From positions 1 to 37,587 of the forward strand of contig JAAVAE010000053.1 in NCBI GenBank assembly GCA_014804245.1: a stretch of DNA of 37,587 nucleotides, given 5' to 3'. A program made the translations under genes and the position numbers. The number at the start of each line of letters is the position of its first letter. Position 1 is the first letter of the stretch. The notes beneath the pieces are model-generated. The model searched no databases. It was given only the letters and a program-made list of their open reading frames with translations, and had not been told where the DNA came from. Shown here in pieces: positions 15,349 through 24,704 of this stretch. This DNA is from Lachnospiraceae bacterium (GTDB lineage: Bacteria; Bacillota; Clostridia; Lachnospirales; Lachnospiraceae).

Positions 15349-16686
15349 TTGGATATGATAGAAAAAGAAGTTAGAAGAAAGAAAATGGCGAGGGCGGCAA
15401 GAGAGAGAAGAAGAAGGCGCAGAAAAAGAGTCGTAATGGCGGAGAGAATCATAGTTCTTTTCTTCATAGTTGCAGGTCTTGCAGGCGGTGGTGTGCTTCT
15501 CTTTAATCTGTTGCCTGAAATAAAGATAGCAAAGCAGCTTGAAGCCGCAGGAGAATATGTGCAGGCGAGGGACTATGAGGAAGCTATTGCATCCTGCGAG
15601 GAAGCCCTAAAGATTGATTCTAAATCCATTAAAGCATATAGAGCCATGGCAGGTGTTTACCTGACCCAGGAGGATTGGGAAGCAGCGGAACAGGTTTTAT
15701 ATAGAGGATGGGAAACGACTCAGGACGAAAGTCTTCTGCAGGAATATTGCGTACATCTTTTGAATGACGCTGTTGCAGATATTAATGCACAGAATTGTAC
15801 TTTTCAGACGCTTGAAAAATGTGTTATGGCCCTTGAAAAGGACCAGGTGAATGCAGACGTGTACAAACTTCTTGATGCTTGTTTCGGACGTCTTTTCATG
15901 AATGAGAATACTGAATTATTCTGCAATGAGAGCGAGAATGGTTTGTGTGGTTTTGAACAGTATCTGGAGATCATGAACAGGATGCTTGCAATTTACCAGG
16001 CAAATCCGCTAGAAGAACTGAAAGAGGAAATCGTGAAGTTTGCAGTACCGGGTAATTCGGTGCTTTGGCTGGATGTAAAACATATTTCTGATTATCAGAA
16101 TCTACTTGCCCGGATAGAAGCAATGGATGAGGAGGGGCAGACGGCACAGCTTACTGCCTGTCTTGCAAAAGCGGCATGGGCGCAGGATACTTTTGCAGAA
16201 GCGTTTGGAATTTTTGAGTCTGGTGATTTTGCACCAATCAAAGGTTTTATGCAGTCAGATGAATATATTTCCATCAGAGACCAGTTTATTGAAGGAACCA
16301 TGGAATATTGGGATGGAAAGACCTATATACCTGTGAGCCGTGAGAAAATGAAATTGATGCAGGAAGAGGGACGCTGGACCTTTTCTTTTGCAGATTTTGA
16401 GGATTGTCCGGAAACTGCCGGCGTTATCAAAATATGGGGAGCGAAGCAGGAGGATGCAGGTGTGCAGAGGCTGTGTATTTCCTATGAACCGGCGGCAGAA
16501 AACGGAGAATATTACCCTCATACGACATATGAATTTGTATATCTTTACAGCAATGTAAAGATTGGCGGCGAATATGTACCGCAGATGAACTATCGGTTTG
16601 AAACAAGAGTATCGACGCCGGAAGGTACTACCTCCCAGCTTATTGGCGACTGGGGAGGAGATCACGAGTGGACTACGGAATATTGA
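15349..16686 (+). CDS. Membrane-anchored TPR-repeat protein of unknown function
   Basis: A protein of 443-445 residues, not a family I can name. It begins with a very basic stretch (K/R clusters, about 8-28), then one hydrophobic segment (about 33-53), so the rest should lie outside the membrane. Residues about 60-150 hold tetratricopeptide-like helices (EAAGEYVQARDYEEAIASCEEALKI and the next unit). The C-terminal half is acidic, with several aromatic motifs and no catalytic signature. TPR units usually bind partner proteins, and here they may act in cell-envelope assembly. The start is either TTG 15349 or ATG 15355; both are spaced acceptably from GAGTTGAGG. Confidence is high that it is a gene and low for function. 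Confidence 0.8.
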   Translation: MDMIEKEVRRKKMARAARERRRRRRKRVVMAERIIVLFFIVAGLAGGGVLLFNLLPEIKIAKQLEAAGEYVQARDYEEAIASCEEALKIDSKSIKAYRAMAGVYLTQEDWEAAEQVLYRGWETTQDESLLQEYCVHLLNDAVADINAQNCTFQTLEKCVMALEKDQVNADVYKLLDACFGRLFMNENTELFCNESENGLCGFEQYLEIMNRMLAIYQANPLEELKEEIVKFAVPGNSVLWLDVKHISDYQNLLARIEAMDEEGQTAQLTACLAKAAWAQDTFAEAFGIFESGDFAPIKGFMQSDEYISIRDQFIEGTMEYWDGKTYIPVSREKMKLMQEEGRWTFSFADFEDCPETAGVIKIWGAKQEDAGVQRLCISYEPAAENGEYYPHTTYEFVYLYSNVKIGGEYVPQMNYRFETRVSTPEGTTSQLIGDWGGDHEWTTEY

Positions 16687-16733
16687 CGAATCAAACGTCG
16701 ATACGTTTCGCGAACTGCTTTATAGGATGTAAG

Positions 16734-16758
16734 CAGCCTCCTCGGTTTGAGGAGGCTG
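16734..16758 (+). terminator. Hairpin after the TPR gene without a T run
   Basis: CAGCCTCCTC and GAGGAGGCTG form a perfect 10-bp stem around a 5-nt loop. It may end the TPR mRNA or form the leader of the cation exporter that starts 40 bp later. A shorter inverted repeat, AAACGT/ACGTTT with a 4-bp centre, lies at 16693-16708. Confidence 0.55.
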
Positions 16759-16797
16759 TCACTATCTGTAAAAGACGAAAAAAGTGAGTAAATAGAA

Positions 16798-17970
16798 ATG
16801 ATTTCAGTATTAACGAAAGTATTTATTAAGGATTATACAAATACATCAGATGTGAAAGTCCGCCAGCTATATGGTATGCTCTGCGGTGCAGTGGGAATAG
16901 CGCTGAACGTCTTGTTGTTTTTGATGAAATTTATTGCAGGTCAGCTTTCAGGGTCGATTGCCATAACGGCGGATGCGTTCAATAATCTCTCAGACGCAGG
17001 CTCCTCTATCATCACGCTGGTGGGATTTAAAATGGCAGGCCAGAAACCGGACAGTCAGCACCCTTTCGGACATGGCAGGATCGAATATATATCGGGGCTG
17101 TTGGTATCGGTCATTATTTTACTTATGGGGGTGGAACTTTTAAAATCTTCCATTGATAAGATGCTGCACCCGGAAGTGATAGACGCAAGTCCCTTGGTTT
17201 TGGTGATTCTTGTAGTTTCCATTTGCGTGAAATTGTATATGTTTTTATATAACAGCCGGATCAGTAAGAAAATTGACAGCGCCGCAATGATGGCGACGGC
17301 AAAAGACAGTATCAGCGACAGCGTTTCCACGATGGTGGTTTTGATCACCGCGCTTCTTGCATATTTCATGGGTGTGAAGGCGGATGGCTGGTGCGGTATA
17401 TTGGTGGCATTGTTCGTTATCTGGACAGGAATCGGAGCCATGAAAGACACTGTGGGACCGCTTCTTGGACAGCCGCCGGAACCGGAGTTCGTGAAACATA
17501 TAGAAGATATCATCATGGAGTATAAAAATCAGGGGGTGCTGGGGCTCCATGATCTGGTGGTACACAATTACGGACCGGGCAGAGTAATGCTTTCGGTTCA
17601 TGTTGAGGTGCCCTCCACGGGAGATATTCTGGCTTTGCATGATATGATCGATCTGATAGAACACAGGCTTGCCCATGATCTTAATTGCAGTGCGGTGATT
17701 CACATGGATCCTGTCTGTGTAAACGATGAGCTGACCAATCATATCAAGCATAAGATAGAGGAGATTGTTGCCGGAATGGAAGGAAATGTCAGGTTTCATG
17801 ATTTCCGCATCGTACATGGTCCAACACATACGAACCTGATTTTTGATGTAGTGGTTCCGTACGATTATGTAATGTCGGACGAGGAAGTGATATCGTATAT
17901 GGAAAAGCAGATAAAAGAAATGAACGAAAATTACTTTGCAGTGATAGACGTAGATAAGGCTTATGTATAG
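16798..17970 (+). CDS. Cation diffusion facilitator, metal-pattern suggests manganese
   Basis: A 390-residue CDF exporter with six membrane segments and a cytoplasmic ferredoxin-like dimerisation domain, extended at the C terminus. The metal site combines N62-x-x-x-D66 in the second segment with D170-x-x-x-D174 in the fifth; the conserved HPFGHGR loop is at 88-94. Zinc CDFs usually carry histidines at these positions, whereas an N-D/D-D set is associated with manganese exporters such as MntE. That specificity is inference from residues. No yybP-ykoY manganese riboswitch is seen upstream. The ribosome binding site is weak. It lies in the block between tpi and gpmI, 45 bp before the giant membrane gene. 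Confidence 0.9.
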   Translation: MISVLTKVFIKDYTNTSDVKVRQLYGMLCGAVGIALNVLLFLMKFIAGQLSGSIAITADAFNNLSDAGSSIITLVGFKMAGQKPDSQHPFGHGRIEYISGLLVSVIILLMGVELLKSSIDKMLHPEVIDASPLVLVILVVSICVKLYMFLYNSRISKKIDSAAMMATAKDSISDSVSTMVVLITALLAYFMGVKADGWCGILVALFVIWTGIGAMKDTVGPLLGQPPEPEFVKHIEDIIMEYKNQGVLGLHDLVVHNYGPGRVMLSVHVEVPSTGDILALHDMIDLIEHRLAHDLNCSAVIHMDPVCVNDELTNHIKHKIEEIVAGMEGNVRFHDFRIVHGPTHTNLIFDVVVPYDYVMSDEEVISYMEKQIKEMNENYFAVIDVDKAYV

Positions 17971-18015
17971 GAGTGCGGAATACGAAACAGGATGAATAGG
18001 GTAGGGGAAGAAAGA

Positions 18016-21000
18016 ATGCATCCGATAAGAAAATTTAATTATTATTTGATATTCAGTCTGGCAGAGTTGATTTTATTGCTTTTTTTCATTGTGAACATTT
18101 TGTCAATGGGATCTTTTACATATGATTTTCAAAATATTTCTACAGATCGCTCAGATGCGGCAGTTAAAATCTGTACAGAAAGAATCGGTGTGCCTAAAGG
18201 AATCTGTACAGTAACGGTCCAATATGAAAAAGGAAGAGGGAATGGACTGTGTTATGCGCAGGCAAGTGAAAAAGGAGTACATAGCCTGTACACGGATCAT
18301 GTAAAACTTTCTTATCTGCAGTCGGAGAAAAGCTTTGATATTTATGTCAATGATGATGTGGATGACCTGCAGCTTGTGATTGAACCGGAAGCAAATGGTG
18401 ATTTTGCAGTCAACAGGCTTCATATAGAAATGGCGGCGAATTCAAAGATTTTTCAGATCTTCTGCCTGGTTGTAAAATTGCTTCTGATAAATGGAATAGC
18501 TGCTCTGATTTATTATAGGAATAGAAGATTTAAGAGATGTACGGAGATCATTGGCATATTTGTGATAGGTATGATAGCATCTGCCGGTCTGATGGAAGAG
18601 TATATTCTGTATGGGCATGATCTGATGTTCCATCTGCTCAGAATAGAAGGGCTTAAGGATGGACTGCTTGCAGGCGGATATCCGGTAAGATTGCAGCCAG
18701 GCTGGTTTAACGGATGGGGATATCCGGTATCCATCATGTACGGGGATCAGCTGCTGTATTTTCCGGCGCTTTTGCGTCTTGTGGGCGTGAATCTGCAAAA
18801 TGCGTATAAATGTTATATTGGGGCTGTGAATCTTGGAACGGCAGCGGTGGCTTATTATGCTTTTTTGAAAATTGCCAAAGATAAATATGCTGCTTTATTC
18901 GGAAGCTGTCTGTATACATTATCACCCTATCGGCTAAGCTGTATCTATGTGCGTGCAGCGCTTGGGGAATATTCCGCAATGCTGTTTCTGCCTCTCGTGC
19001 TTTTATGCTTCTGGTATGCATTTGAAGCAAAGGAAGATGAAAAAATTACAGCGGATAAGTTAGCTGCTCCCATAGTAGGTTTTACCGGTCTGATCCAGAC
19101 CCATATACTGTCCTGCTTTCTGACAGCTTTTATAATTGTGATTTTCTGCATTATATATTTCAAAAGAATAATCAGAAAGAACGTGTTGATTTATTTATGT
19201 CAGACAGCATTTATAACAATACTGGTCAATCTCTGGTTTATCGTACCGTTTTTTCAGTATATGGGGGAACCCTTTGTGGTAACTGCCAAGGCGCAGATGA
19301 CCCCGGCTTTTCAGAGATGGGGGGCAAATTTTGCGGAATTGTTTGCTGTTTACTGGAATGGGACCTTAAACTCTGCATGGGGAGAAATCGCCTCCATTTC
19401 ACAAAAGTTTCCCAAGCCGGTTGGAACGGCATATCTTATGATTCTGGTAATAGCAGTGTGCATGTACGCCAAGGGAAGGGCGAAAAGGTTGGAGAAAAAG
19501 ATGTTCTTGTGTATCAGCTTTTTTCTGCTTTCGGTTTTCATGGCATCTACCGCATTTCCCTATTATGCCATAAATAAGATATTTCCTGCCTTGGGAAGCC
19601 TCTTTTTGCATATACAATTTCCCTATCGTTTTTTGACATTGACGGGTCTTTTTGGAAGCATACTGGCAGTATTTGTTATAATGGAGATTACAGGTACATG
19701 GGGGAAAAGAGCAGCCGCGGCTGTTGCGGCATTGGTTGGACTGGTAGCTGCTTTGCAGGGCTCACAGCTTATTTACAGCACAATGTACAGAGGTGATTGT
19801 CTTCTTGTATATGACATTGCCGCCCTGGATAACAATGCTGTTTCAACAGGTGAATATCTATATGAAGGTACCTACGGACCGAATACAGAAGGGCAGCAGA
19901 TTCCTGTAGGAGAAGGGGCTGTAATAGAAAGCTTTGAAAAGCGGTATAATGAAATTACACTGACCTGTAAAAGCGAAAGGGAAGATGCTTATATTTTGAT
20001 GCCGTTGTTTTATTACATTGGTTATGAAGCACGGGATCTTACGACGAATAAAACACTGGAGATTGTCAGAAGTGAAGATAATAACAGAATAAGGGTCAAT
20101 CTGCCGGCGGGATATGAAGGGACGTTTCAGGTGCATTTTAATGAACTTCCGGCATGGCGGGCGGCAAAACTGGTTTCGCTGCTGACGATTTTGTATATCC
20201 TGTTTAAGTGGATCAAGAAGAAAAAAGGAAGCATCTGCGGCAAGGACATTTTTCATAAGATGAAAACCGGCATAAAAAGAGGTTTGGGAGGCTTTGGAAA
20301 TTCGGCTTTTTTTTGGAATTTGGTCGTTACGGGGATCGTGTTTGGAATTCTGCTGATTTTAAATTTTCATGCAGATTACACCTCAGATGATTTTAAGTAT
20401 CATTTCTTTTTTGACACTATGGGAACGCCTCACGAGGCGACACACCGTATGCGGATATGGGAAGTGTTTTCCTCCATGGCAAATCACTGGAAAATGTGTA
20501 ATGGACGGATTGTTGCCCACGGCATGCTGCAGCTGGCGCTTATGCTGGGAAAAACAGGATTTAAGATTTTAAATTCTTTTATGTTCATTTTACTTGGTAC
20601 CCTCATTTACCTTCATGCTTCCTATGGTAAAAAGAAGAGTACAATGCTGCTTATTTTTATTTATGTATGTCTTTGGTTTTTTATCCCTCAGTTTGGGATG
20701 ACGGTCATATGGGCGTCAGGAGCGGCAAACTATTTGTGGAATACGGTTCTCATTCTGGCTTTTGTGCTTCCCTATCGAGTGTATCTCATGAATCAGAAGG
20801 CGATGGAAGATAGAGTCCGTAATCTGGCTATTATGGGAATTTTAGGGATCTTTGCCGGATGCAGTAATGAAAACAGCGGCGGCGCTATGGTATTGCTCTG
20901 CTTGATGTATATCTTTTTGTACCGTTATCATAAAATACCGGTTCCTAAATGGGGATTTAGCGGAATCGCGGGAGGAATTCTGGGAATCATCCTGCTCATT

Positions 21001-21639
21001 TCGGCACCGGGGAATTACAGGATATCCTCAAAAACAGATTTGGCAGGGCTGATGGAAAGAGGAAAGAGAATTATAGCTGTCTCAAAACAGGAATTATCTC
21101 TGCTTATCCTTATTTTTGCATTGATTATACTTGCTTTTCTGGTGTTTCAAAAAAAGATGGATGAGGAGCGGTTTAAAGTGCTTGCGTTTTTATATGTTCT
21201 TGCAGGTGCAGCATCTATCTGTGTGCTGGTATTTTCAGCCATGCAGCCGGAGCGTACATGGTTTATTGGAATTATATTTTTAATCATTGCGGCGGCGTAT
21301 CTATATGGGGATCTGGTCATGCTGCCGAGTGTTCTGCCCGCCGTTTTGGCGGTGGTGATGGTGCTGGCTTTTTCCTATTCTTTCCAGATAGAATACCGGA
21401 AAATCGACGCAACATATATGCAGGTGAGGGAAGGTGTCCAAAGAATTGAGCAGGCGGTGAGACAGGGGAAAACATCGGCCACGATTCCGATGGTAAAACC
21501 ATCCGACAGCAAATATGACGCCTATAATGGAACCAGTTACGTCAAAGAACCTGCAGATGACTGGATGAATGCCTGGATGGCATGTTATTATGGGCTTGAG
21601 GCGATTTACGGAACGGAAGAGATAGTGCCTGGCGAGTAA
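18016..21639 (+). CDS. Giant membrane protein: PTPS-related/YfhO-like half fused to a DUF6056-like half
   Basis: A 1,207-residue multi-pass protein. After an N-terminal anchor and an extracellular segment (about 25-140), residues about 150-720 form a membrane domain with GHDLMFHLLRIEGLKDGL near 200 and PGWFNGWGYP, resembling the PTPS-related/YfhO GT-C-like transferases. A basic linker (KKKKGS, about 733-757) leads to a second membrane domain with TSDDFKYHFFFD (about 783) and NGRIVAHGML (about 829), as in DUF6056-type proteins. Both resemble lipid-linked sugar transferases with an acidic pair on the first outer loop. The ATG at 18016 follows GGGGAAG; ATG 17992 is an alternative adding eight residues. 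I see no stop or frameshift at the join, so it is a continuous fusion. Substrate is unknown. Confidence 0.85.
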   Translation: MHPIRKFNYYLIFSLAELILLLFFIVNILSMGSFTYDFQNISTDRSDAAVKICTERIGVPKGICTVTVQYEKGRGNGLCYAQASEKGVHSLYTDHVKLSYLQSEKSFDIYVNDDVDDLQLVIEPEANGDFAVNRLHIEMAANSKIFQIFCLVVKLLLINGIAALIYYRNRRFKRCTEIIGIFVIGMIASAGLMEEYILYGHDLMFHLLRIEGLKDGLLAGGYPVRLQPGWFNGWGYPVSIMYGDQLLYFPALLRLVGVNLQNAYKCYIGAVNLGTAAVAYYAFLKIAKDKYAALFGSCLYTLSPYRLSCIYVRAALGEYSAMLFLPLVLLCFWYAFEAKEDEKITADKLAAPIVGFTGLIQTHILSCFLTAFIIVIFCIIYFKRIIRKNVLIYLCQTAFITILVNLWFIVPFFQYMGEPFVVTAKAQMTPAFQRWGANFAELFAVYWNGTLNSAWGEIASISQKFPKPVGTAYLMILVIAVCMYAKGRAKRLEKKMFLCISFFLLSVFMASTAFPYYAINKIFPALGSLFLHIQFPYRFLTLTGLFGSILAVFVIMEITGTWGKRAAAAVAALVGLVAALQGSQLIYSTMYRGDCLLVYDIAALDNNAVSTGEYLYEGTYGPNTEGQQIPVGEGAVIESFEKRYNEITLTCKSEREDAYILMPLFYYIGYEARDLTTNKTLEIVRSEDNNRIRVNLPAGYEGTFQVHFNELPAWRAAKLVSLLTILYILFKWIKKKKGSICGKDIFHKMKTGIKRGLGGFGNSAFFWNLVVTGIVFGILLILNFHADYTSDDFKYHFFFDTMGTPHEATHRMRIWEVFSSMANHWKMCNGRIVAHGMLQLALMLGKTGFKILNSFMFILLGTLIYLHASYGKKKSTMLLIFIYVCLWFFIPQFGMTVIWASGAANYLWNTVLILAFVLPYRVYLMNQKAMEDRVRNLAIMGILGIFAGCSNENSGGAMVLLCLMYIFLYRYHKIPVPKWGFSGIAGGILGIILLISAPGNYRISSKTDLAGLMERGKRIIAVSKQELSLLILIFALIILAFLVFQKKMDEERFKVLAFLYVLAGAASICVLVFSAMQPERTWFIGIIFLIIAAAYLYGDLVMLPSVLPAVLAVVMVLAFSYSFQIEYRKIDATYMQVREGVQRIEQAVRQGKTSATIPMVKPSDSKYDAYNGTSYVKEPADDWMNAWMACYYGLEAIYGTEEIVPGE

Positions 21640-21645
21640 AAGTTG

Positions 21646-21674
21646 TTGCATAGCCTATTTAAAACGTGTATAAT
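21646..21674 (+). promoter_or_regulatory. Promoter of gpmI
   Basis: TTGCAT (21646-21651) and a perfect TATAAT (21669-21674) are 17 bp apart, giving a leader of about 70 nt. gpmI can therefore be expressed independently of the membrane genes in front of it. Confidence 0.8.
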
Positions 21675-21750
21675 TCGTAAGTGGTAAGATTTGTTATTAA
21701 AGTAACATAATAGAGCATAGATGAAGTAAAAAGAAAGAAGGAGAATAGCG

Positions 21751-23292
21751 ATGAAAAAACCTACAGTATTAATGATTTTAGACGGATATGGTCTGAACGA
21801 ACGTCAGGATGGCAATGCCGTAGCGGAAGCAAAAACCCCTGTTATGGACAAGCTGATGGCAGAATGTCCCTTTGTAAAGGGAAATGCAAGCGGTATGGCA
21901 GTAGGACTTCCGGATGGTCAGATGGGTAACTCTGAAGTCGGTCACTTGAATATGGGAGCTGGCCGTATCGTATATCAGGAACTGACAAGGATCACGAAAG
22001 AAATTCAGGATGGAACCTTCTTTGAAAATCCGGCACTTTTAAAAGCAGTGGAGAACTGCAAAAAAAATGATTCCGCACTTCATATGTTCGGACTTCTTTC
22101 AGATGGCGGCGTTCACAGTCATAATACCCATCTGTATGGTCTGCTTGAACTGGCAAAGAGAAACGGTCTGACCAAAGTTTATGTGCATTGCTTCTTAGAC
22201 GGACGTGATACGCCCCCTGCAAGCGGAAAAGGTTATGCGGAGGAACTTGAAGCGGAGATGAAGAAGATCGGTGTGGGAGAAATCGCATCTGTCACTGGCC
22301 GTTACTATGCAATGGACAGGGACAATAACTATGACAGAGTTCACCTTGCATACGACGCCCTTACTAAGGGAGAGGGACTTACGGCATCAAGCGGTCCCGA
22401 GGGAATCCAGGCTTCCTATGACAGAGAAGAGACAGATGAGTTTGTGAAACCCACGGTAGTAGTGAAAGACGGTGCGCCGGTTGCAACCATCAAAGATGGA
22501 GATTCCGTTATTTTCTTTAATTTCAGACCTGACCGTGCAAGGGAAATCACCAGAAGTTTCTGTGATGATGACTTTAAGGGATTTGAGAGAGGCAAAAGAC
22601 TGGATATCACTTATGTATGCTTCTCTGACTATGATCCTACGATTCCAAACAAAGAGGTTGCTTTCCATAAGATTTCTGTGACCAATACCTTTGGAGAATG
22701 GCTGGCAGCAAACCACATGAAGCAGGCGAGAATTGCGGAGACCGAAAAATATGCCCACGTAACCTTCTTCTTCAATGGAGGCGTAGAGGAGCCAAACGAA
22801 GGAGAAGACAGGATTTTGGTAAACTCTCCGAAAGACGTTGCAACCTATGACCTTAAGCCCCAGATGAGCGCTTATGAGGTTTGTGATAAGCTGGTAGAGG
22901 CAATTAAATCAAATCAATATGATGTAATCATCATTAACTTTGCCAACCCGGATATGGTTGGTCATACAGGCGTGGAGAATGCCGCAATTAAAGCGGTGGA
23001 AGCAGTGGATGAATGCGTAGGAAAAGCAGTTGATGCAATCAAAGAAGTAAACGGACAGATGTTCATCTGCGCAGATCACGGCAATGCGGAGCAGCTTGTT
23101 GATTATGAGACAGGAGCACCTTTTACTGCCCATACCACCAATCCGGTTCCTTTCATCATCGTAAATGCAGATCCGGCATATACGTTAAGAGAAGGCGGAT
23201 GTCTGGCAGATATCGTTCCTACTATGATTGAGATGATGGGAATGGAGCAGCCGGAAGAAATGACAGGAAAATCTCTGCTGATCAAAAAATAA
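21751..23292 (+). CDS. gpmI: 2,3-bisphosphoglycerate-independent phosphoglycerate mutase
   Basis: A 513-residue manganese-dependent mutase that moves phosphate between 3- and 2-phosphoglycerate. The N-terminal metal-binding motif is LDGYGLNERQDGNAV. The phosphoserine nucleophile is S61 in MGNSEVGHLNMGAGR. Further metal ligands lie in CADHGNAEQ and AHTTNPVPF, and HCFLDGRDTPP is the family transferase signature. The ATG follows AGAAGGAGAA. In the usual Firmicutes operon it directly follows tpi; here it has its own promoter and terminator. The CDF gene upstream is predicted to be a manganese exporter, which may be coincidental but is relevant because this enzyme needs manganese. Confidence 0.97.
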   Translation: MKKPTVLMILDGYGLNERQDGNAVAEAKTPVMDKLMAECPFVKGNASGMAVGLPDGQMGNSEVGHLNMGAGRIVYQELTRITKEIQDGTFFENPALLKAVENCKKNDSALHMFGLLSDGGVHSHNTHLYGLLELAKRNGLTKVYVHCFLDGRDTPPASGKGYAEELEAEMKKIGVGEIASVTGRYYAMDRDNNYDRVHLAYDALTKGEGLTASSGPEGIQASYDREETDEFVKPTVVVKDGAPVATIKDGDSVIFFNFRPDRAREITRSFCDDDFKGFERGKRLDITYVCFSDYDPTIPNKEVAFHKISVTNTFGEWLAANHMKQARIAETEKYAHVTFFFNGGVEEPNEGEDRILVNSPKDVATYDLKPQMSAYEVCDKLVEAIKSNQYDVIIINFANPDMVGHTGVENAAIKAVEAVDECVGKAVDAIKEVNGQMFICADHGNAEQLVDYETGAPFTAHTTNPVPFIIVNADPAYTLREGGCLADIVPTMIEMMGMEQPEEMTGKSLLIKK

Positions 23293-23309
23293 TTTAAGAG
23301 ATAATAAAG

Positions 23310-23349
23310 AAGCCCACAGGTTAAGATTTTATTAATCTGTGGGCTTTTT
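23310..23349 (+). terminator. Rho-independent terminator of gpmI
   Basis: AAGCCCACAG (23310-23319) pairs with CTGTGGGCTT (23337-23346), extended inward by GTTAA/TTAAT with a G-U pair and a 7-nt loop, then runs into Ts. Confidence 0.93.
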
Positions 23350-23350
23350 C

Positions 23351-23379
23351 TTGACAGTGTATTTCATGTAACGTATTAT
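23351..23379 (+). promoter_or_regulatory. Promoter of the GntR-ABC operon
   Basis: A perfect TTGACA (23351-23356) and TATTAT (23374-23379) are 17 bp apart, directly after the gpmI terminator. Confidence 0.85.
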
Positions 23380-23380
23380 A

Positions 23381-23405
23381 AGTGTATTAATAATGTTAGT
23401 ACACT
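23381..23405. promoter_or_regulatory. Likely GntR/YtrA autoregulatory operator
   Basis: AGTGTA and TACACT form an inverted repeat around 13 bp, starting immediately after the -10 box and covering the start point. YtrA-type GntR repressors typically bind such spaced GTGTA/TACAC sites before their own operon. Confidence 0.68.
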
Positions 23406-23439
23406 ACATACGATGTGTGGCAGAGAGAGGAGAGTGTGC

Positions 23440-23802
23440 ATGATACTCATAGATTACAGAGATACAAGACCTATCTATGAACAAGTGGTAGAAAGATTTA
23501 AGATGCTGATACTGCGTGGTGTGCTCAGTCCGGATGATAAGATTCCGTCTGTGCGGAATCTGGCGGTTGATCTGTCTATCAATCCCAATACGATCCAGCG
23601 CGCCTATGCGGAACTGGAGCGGCAGGGCTATATTTTTACCGTAAAAGGCAAGGGAAATTTTGTTTCAGACAGCAGACAGCTGCTTGCCAACTACAGAAAA
23701 GAAATATTTGATGAGCTTCATAGAATCTGCAGTACTGCCTTTGAGATTGGCATTACGGAAGAGGAACTTGTTCAAAGCATAAGAGGGGAGAGAGGCCTAT
23801 GA
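23440..23802 (+). CDS. GntR-family (YtrA subfamily) transcriptional regulator
   Basis: A 120-residue regulator with only the winged-helix DNA-binding domain and a short C-terminal helix pair, the hallmark of the YtrA subfamily. The recognition region is IPSVRNLAVDLSINPNTIQRAY, followed by the wing FTVKGKGNFVS. Members respond to cell-wall or other stress and repress adjacent ABC transporter genes. The ATG at 23440 follows GAGAGGAGAG; the frame opens at 23413 without support. The stop overlaps the ATPase start (ATGA, 4 bp). The operator-like repeat at 23381-23405 suggests it represses its own operon. Confidence 0.92.
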   Translation: MILIDYRDTRPIYEQVVERFKMLILRGVLSPDDKIPSVRNLAVDLSINPNTIQRAYAELERQGYIFTVKGKGNFVSDSRQLLANYRKEIFDELHRICSTAFEIGITEEELVQSIRGERGL

Positions 23803-24704
23803 TTGAAATTAGGAATGTGACGAAATCATATGATAAGATAAAAGCGGTCGATAATGTCAGCGTGACGATTAAGGAAAATACCGTGTTTGGTCTGATTGGA
23901 ACCAATGGGGCAGGCAAGAGCACGGTGCTCAGGATGCTTGCCGGCGTATTGGAACCTGAACAGGGAGAAATCGCAATAGATGGTCTGCCTGTGTTTGACA
24001 ATATGGAGGCAAAAAAGAACATTTATTTCATTGCCGATGAGCCTTATTTTTTTGCCAACAGCAATGCCATGGATATGCAGAAATATCTGTGCAGCATCTA
24101 CCCAGAATTTGCGGTGGAGGATTTTTATAATTACCTGGTGAATTTCGGACTGGATAAAAAGCGCAAGATCAACACTTATTCAAAGGGAATGAAAAAGCAG
24201 CTGGCGCTGATATGCGGTGTATGCAGTAACGCAAAGTACCTGCTGTGCGATGAGACCTTTGACGGGCTTGATCCGGTCATGCGTCAGGGAATCAAGAGTA
24301 TTTTTGCCAGTGAGATGGAACGGCGGGGGATGACGCCCGTGATTGCCTCCCATAATTTGAGGGAACTTGAGGATATCTGTGATCATGTAGGACTGCTGCA
24401 TAAAGGAGGCGTTCTTTTATCCAAAGACCTTGAGGATATGAAGTGCAATATCCAGAAAGTGCAGTGTGTATTTAAGACCATTGAAGATGAAGCTAAGGTC
24501 ATTTCAGCCCTTGACATTATGAAAAATGAAAAGAGAGGTTCTTTAAATGTGCTGACAGTGCGGGGAAATAAGGCGGAAATACTTGCTATTTTTGCAACCG
24601 TCAATACCATTTTCTTTGAGGCGCTGCCTCTTTCCCTGGAAGAAATATTCATAAGCGAAACGGAGGTAGTAGGATATGACATCAAAAAGCTCATTCTTGG
24701 TTAG
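23799..24704 (+). CDS. ABC transporter ATP-binding protein
   Basis: A 301-residue ABC-2-type ATPase. Walker A is GTNGAGKST (34-42), the signature is the variant YSKGMKKQ (127-134), and Walker B with the catalytic glutamate is YLLCDE (147-152), followed by DGLDP. SHNLRELEDICD is the switch-histidine region. A short C-terminal regulatory domain follows. It overlaps the regulator by 4 bp and the permease by 29 bp, so the three genes are tightly coupled. It powers the following permease; cargo is unknown, although YtrA-linked transporters are often associated with envelope stress or antimicrobial peptides. Confidence 0.95.
   Translation: MIEIRNVTKSYDKIKAVDNVSVTIKENTVFGLIGTNGAGKSTVLRMLAGVLEPEQGEIAIDGLPVFDNMEAKKNIYFIADEPYFFANSNAMDMQKYLCSIYPEFAVEDFYNYLVNFGLDKKRKINTYSKGMKKQLALICGVCSNAKYLLCDETFDGLDPVMRQGIKSIFASEMERRGMTPVIASHNLRELEDICDHVGLLHKGGVLLSKDLEDMKCNIQKVQCVFKTIEDEAKVISALDIMKNEKRGSLNVLTVRGNKAEILAIFATVNTIFFEALPLSLEEIFISETEVVGYDIKKLILG

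Noticed and set aside
16687..16797. Manganese (yybP-ykoY) riboswitch before the CDF gene
   Set aside because: The interval is only about 110 bp and shows a simple 10-bp hairpin; the conserved internal loops of that riboswitch are not visible.
17245..18021. 258-codon frame on the minus strand opposite the CDF gene
   Set aside because: Rich in His, Tyr and Ile, as expected of antisense frames; no start signal and it is opposite a clear exporter gene.
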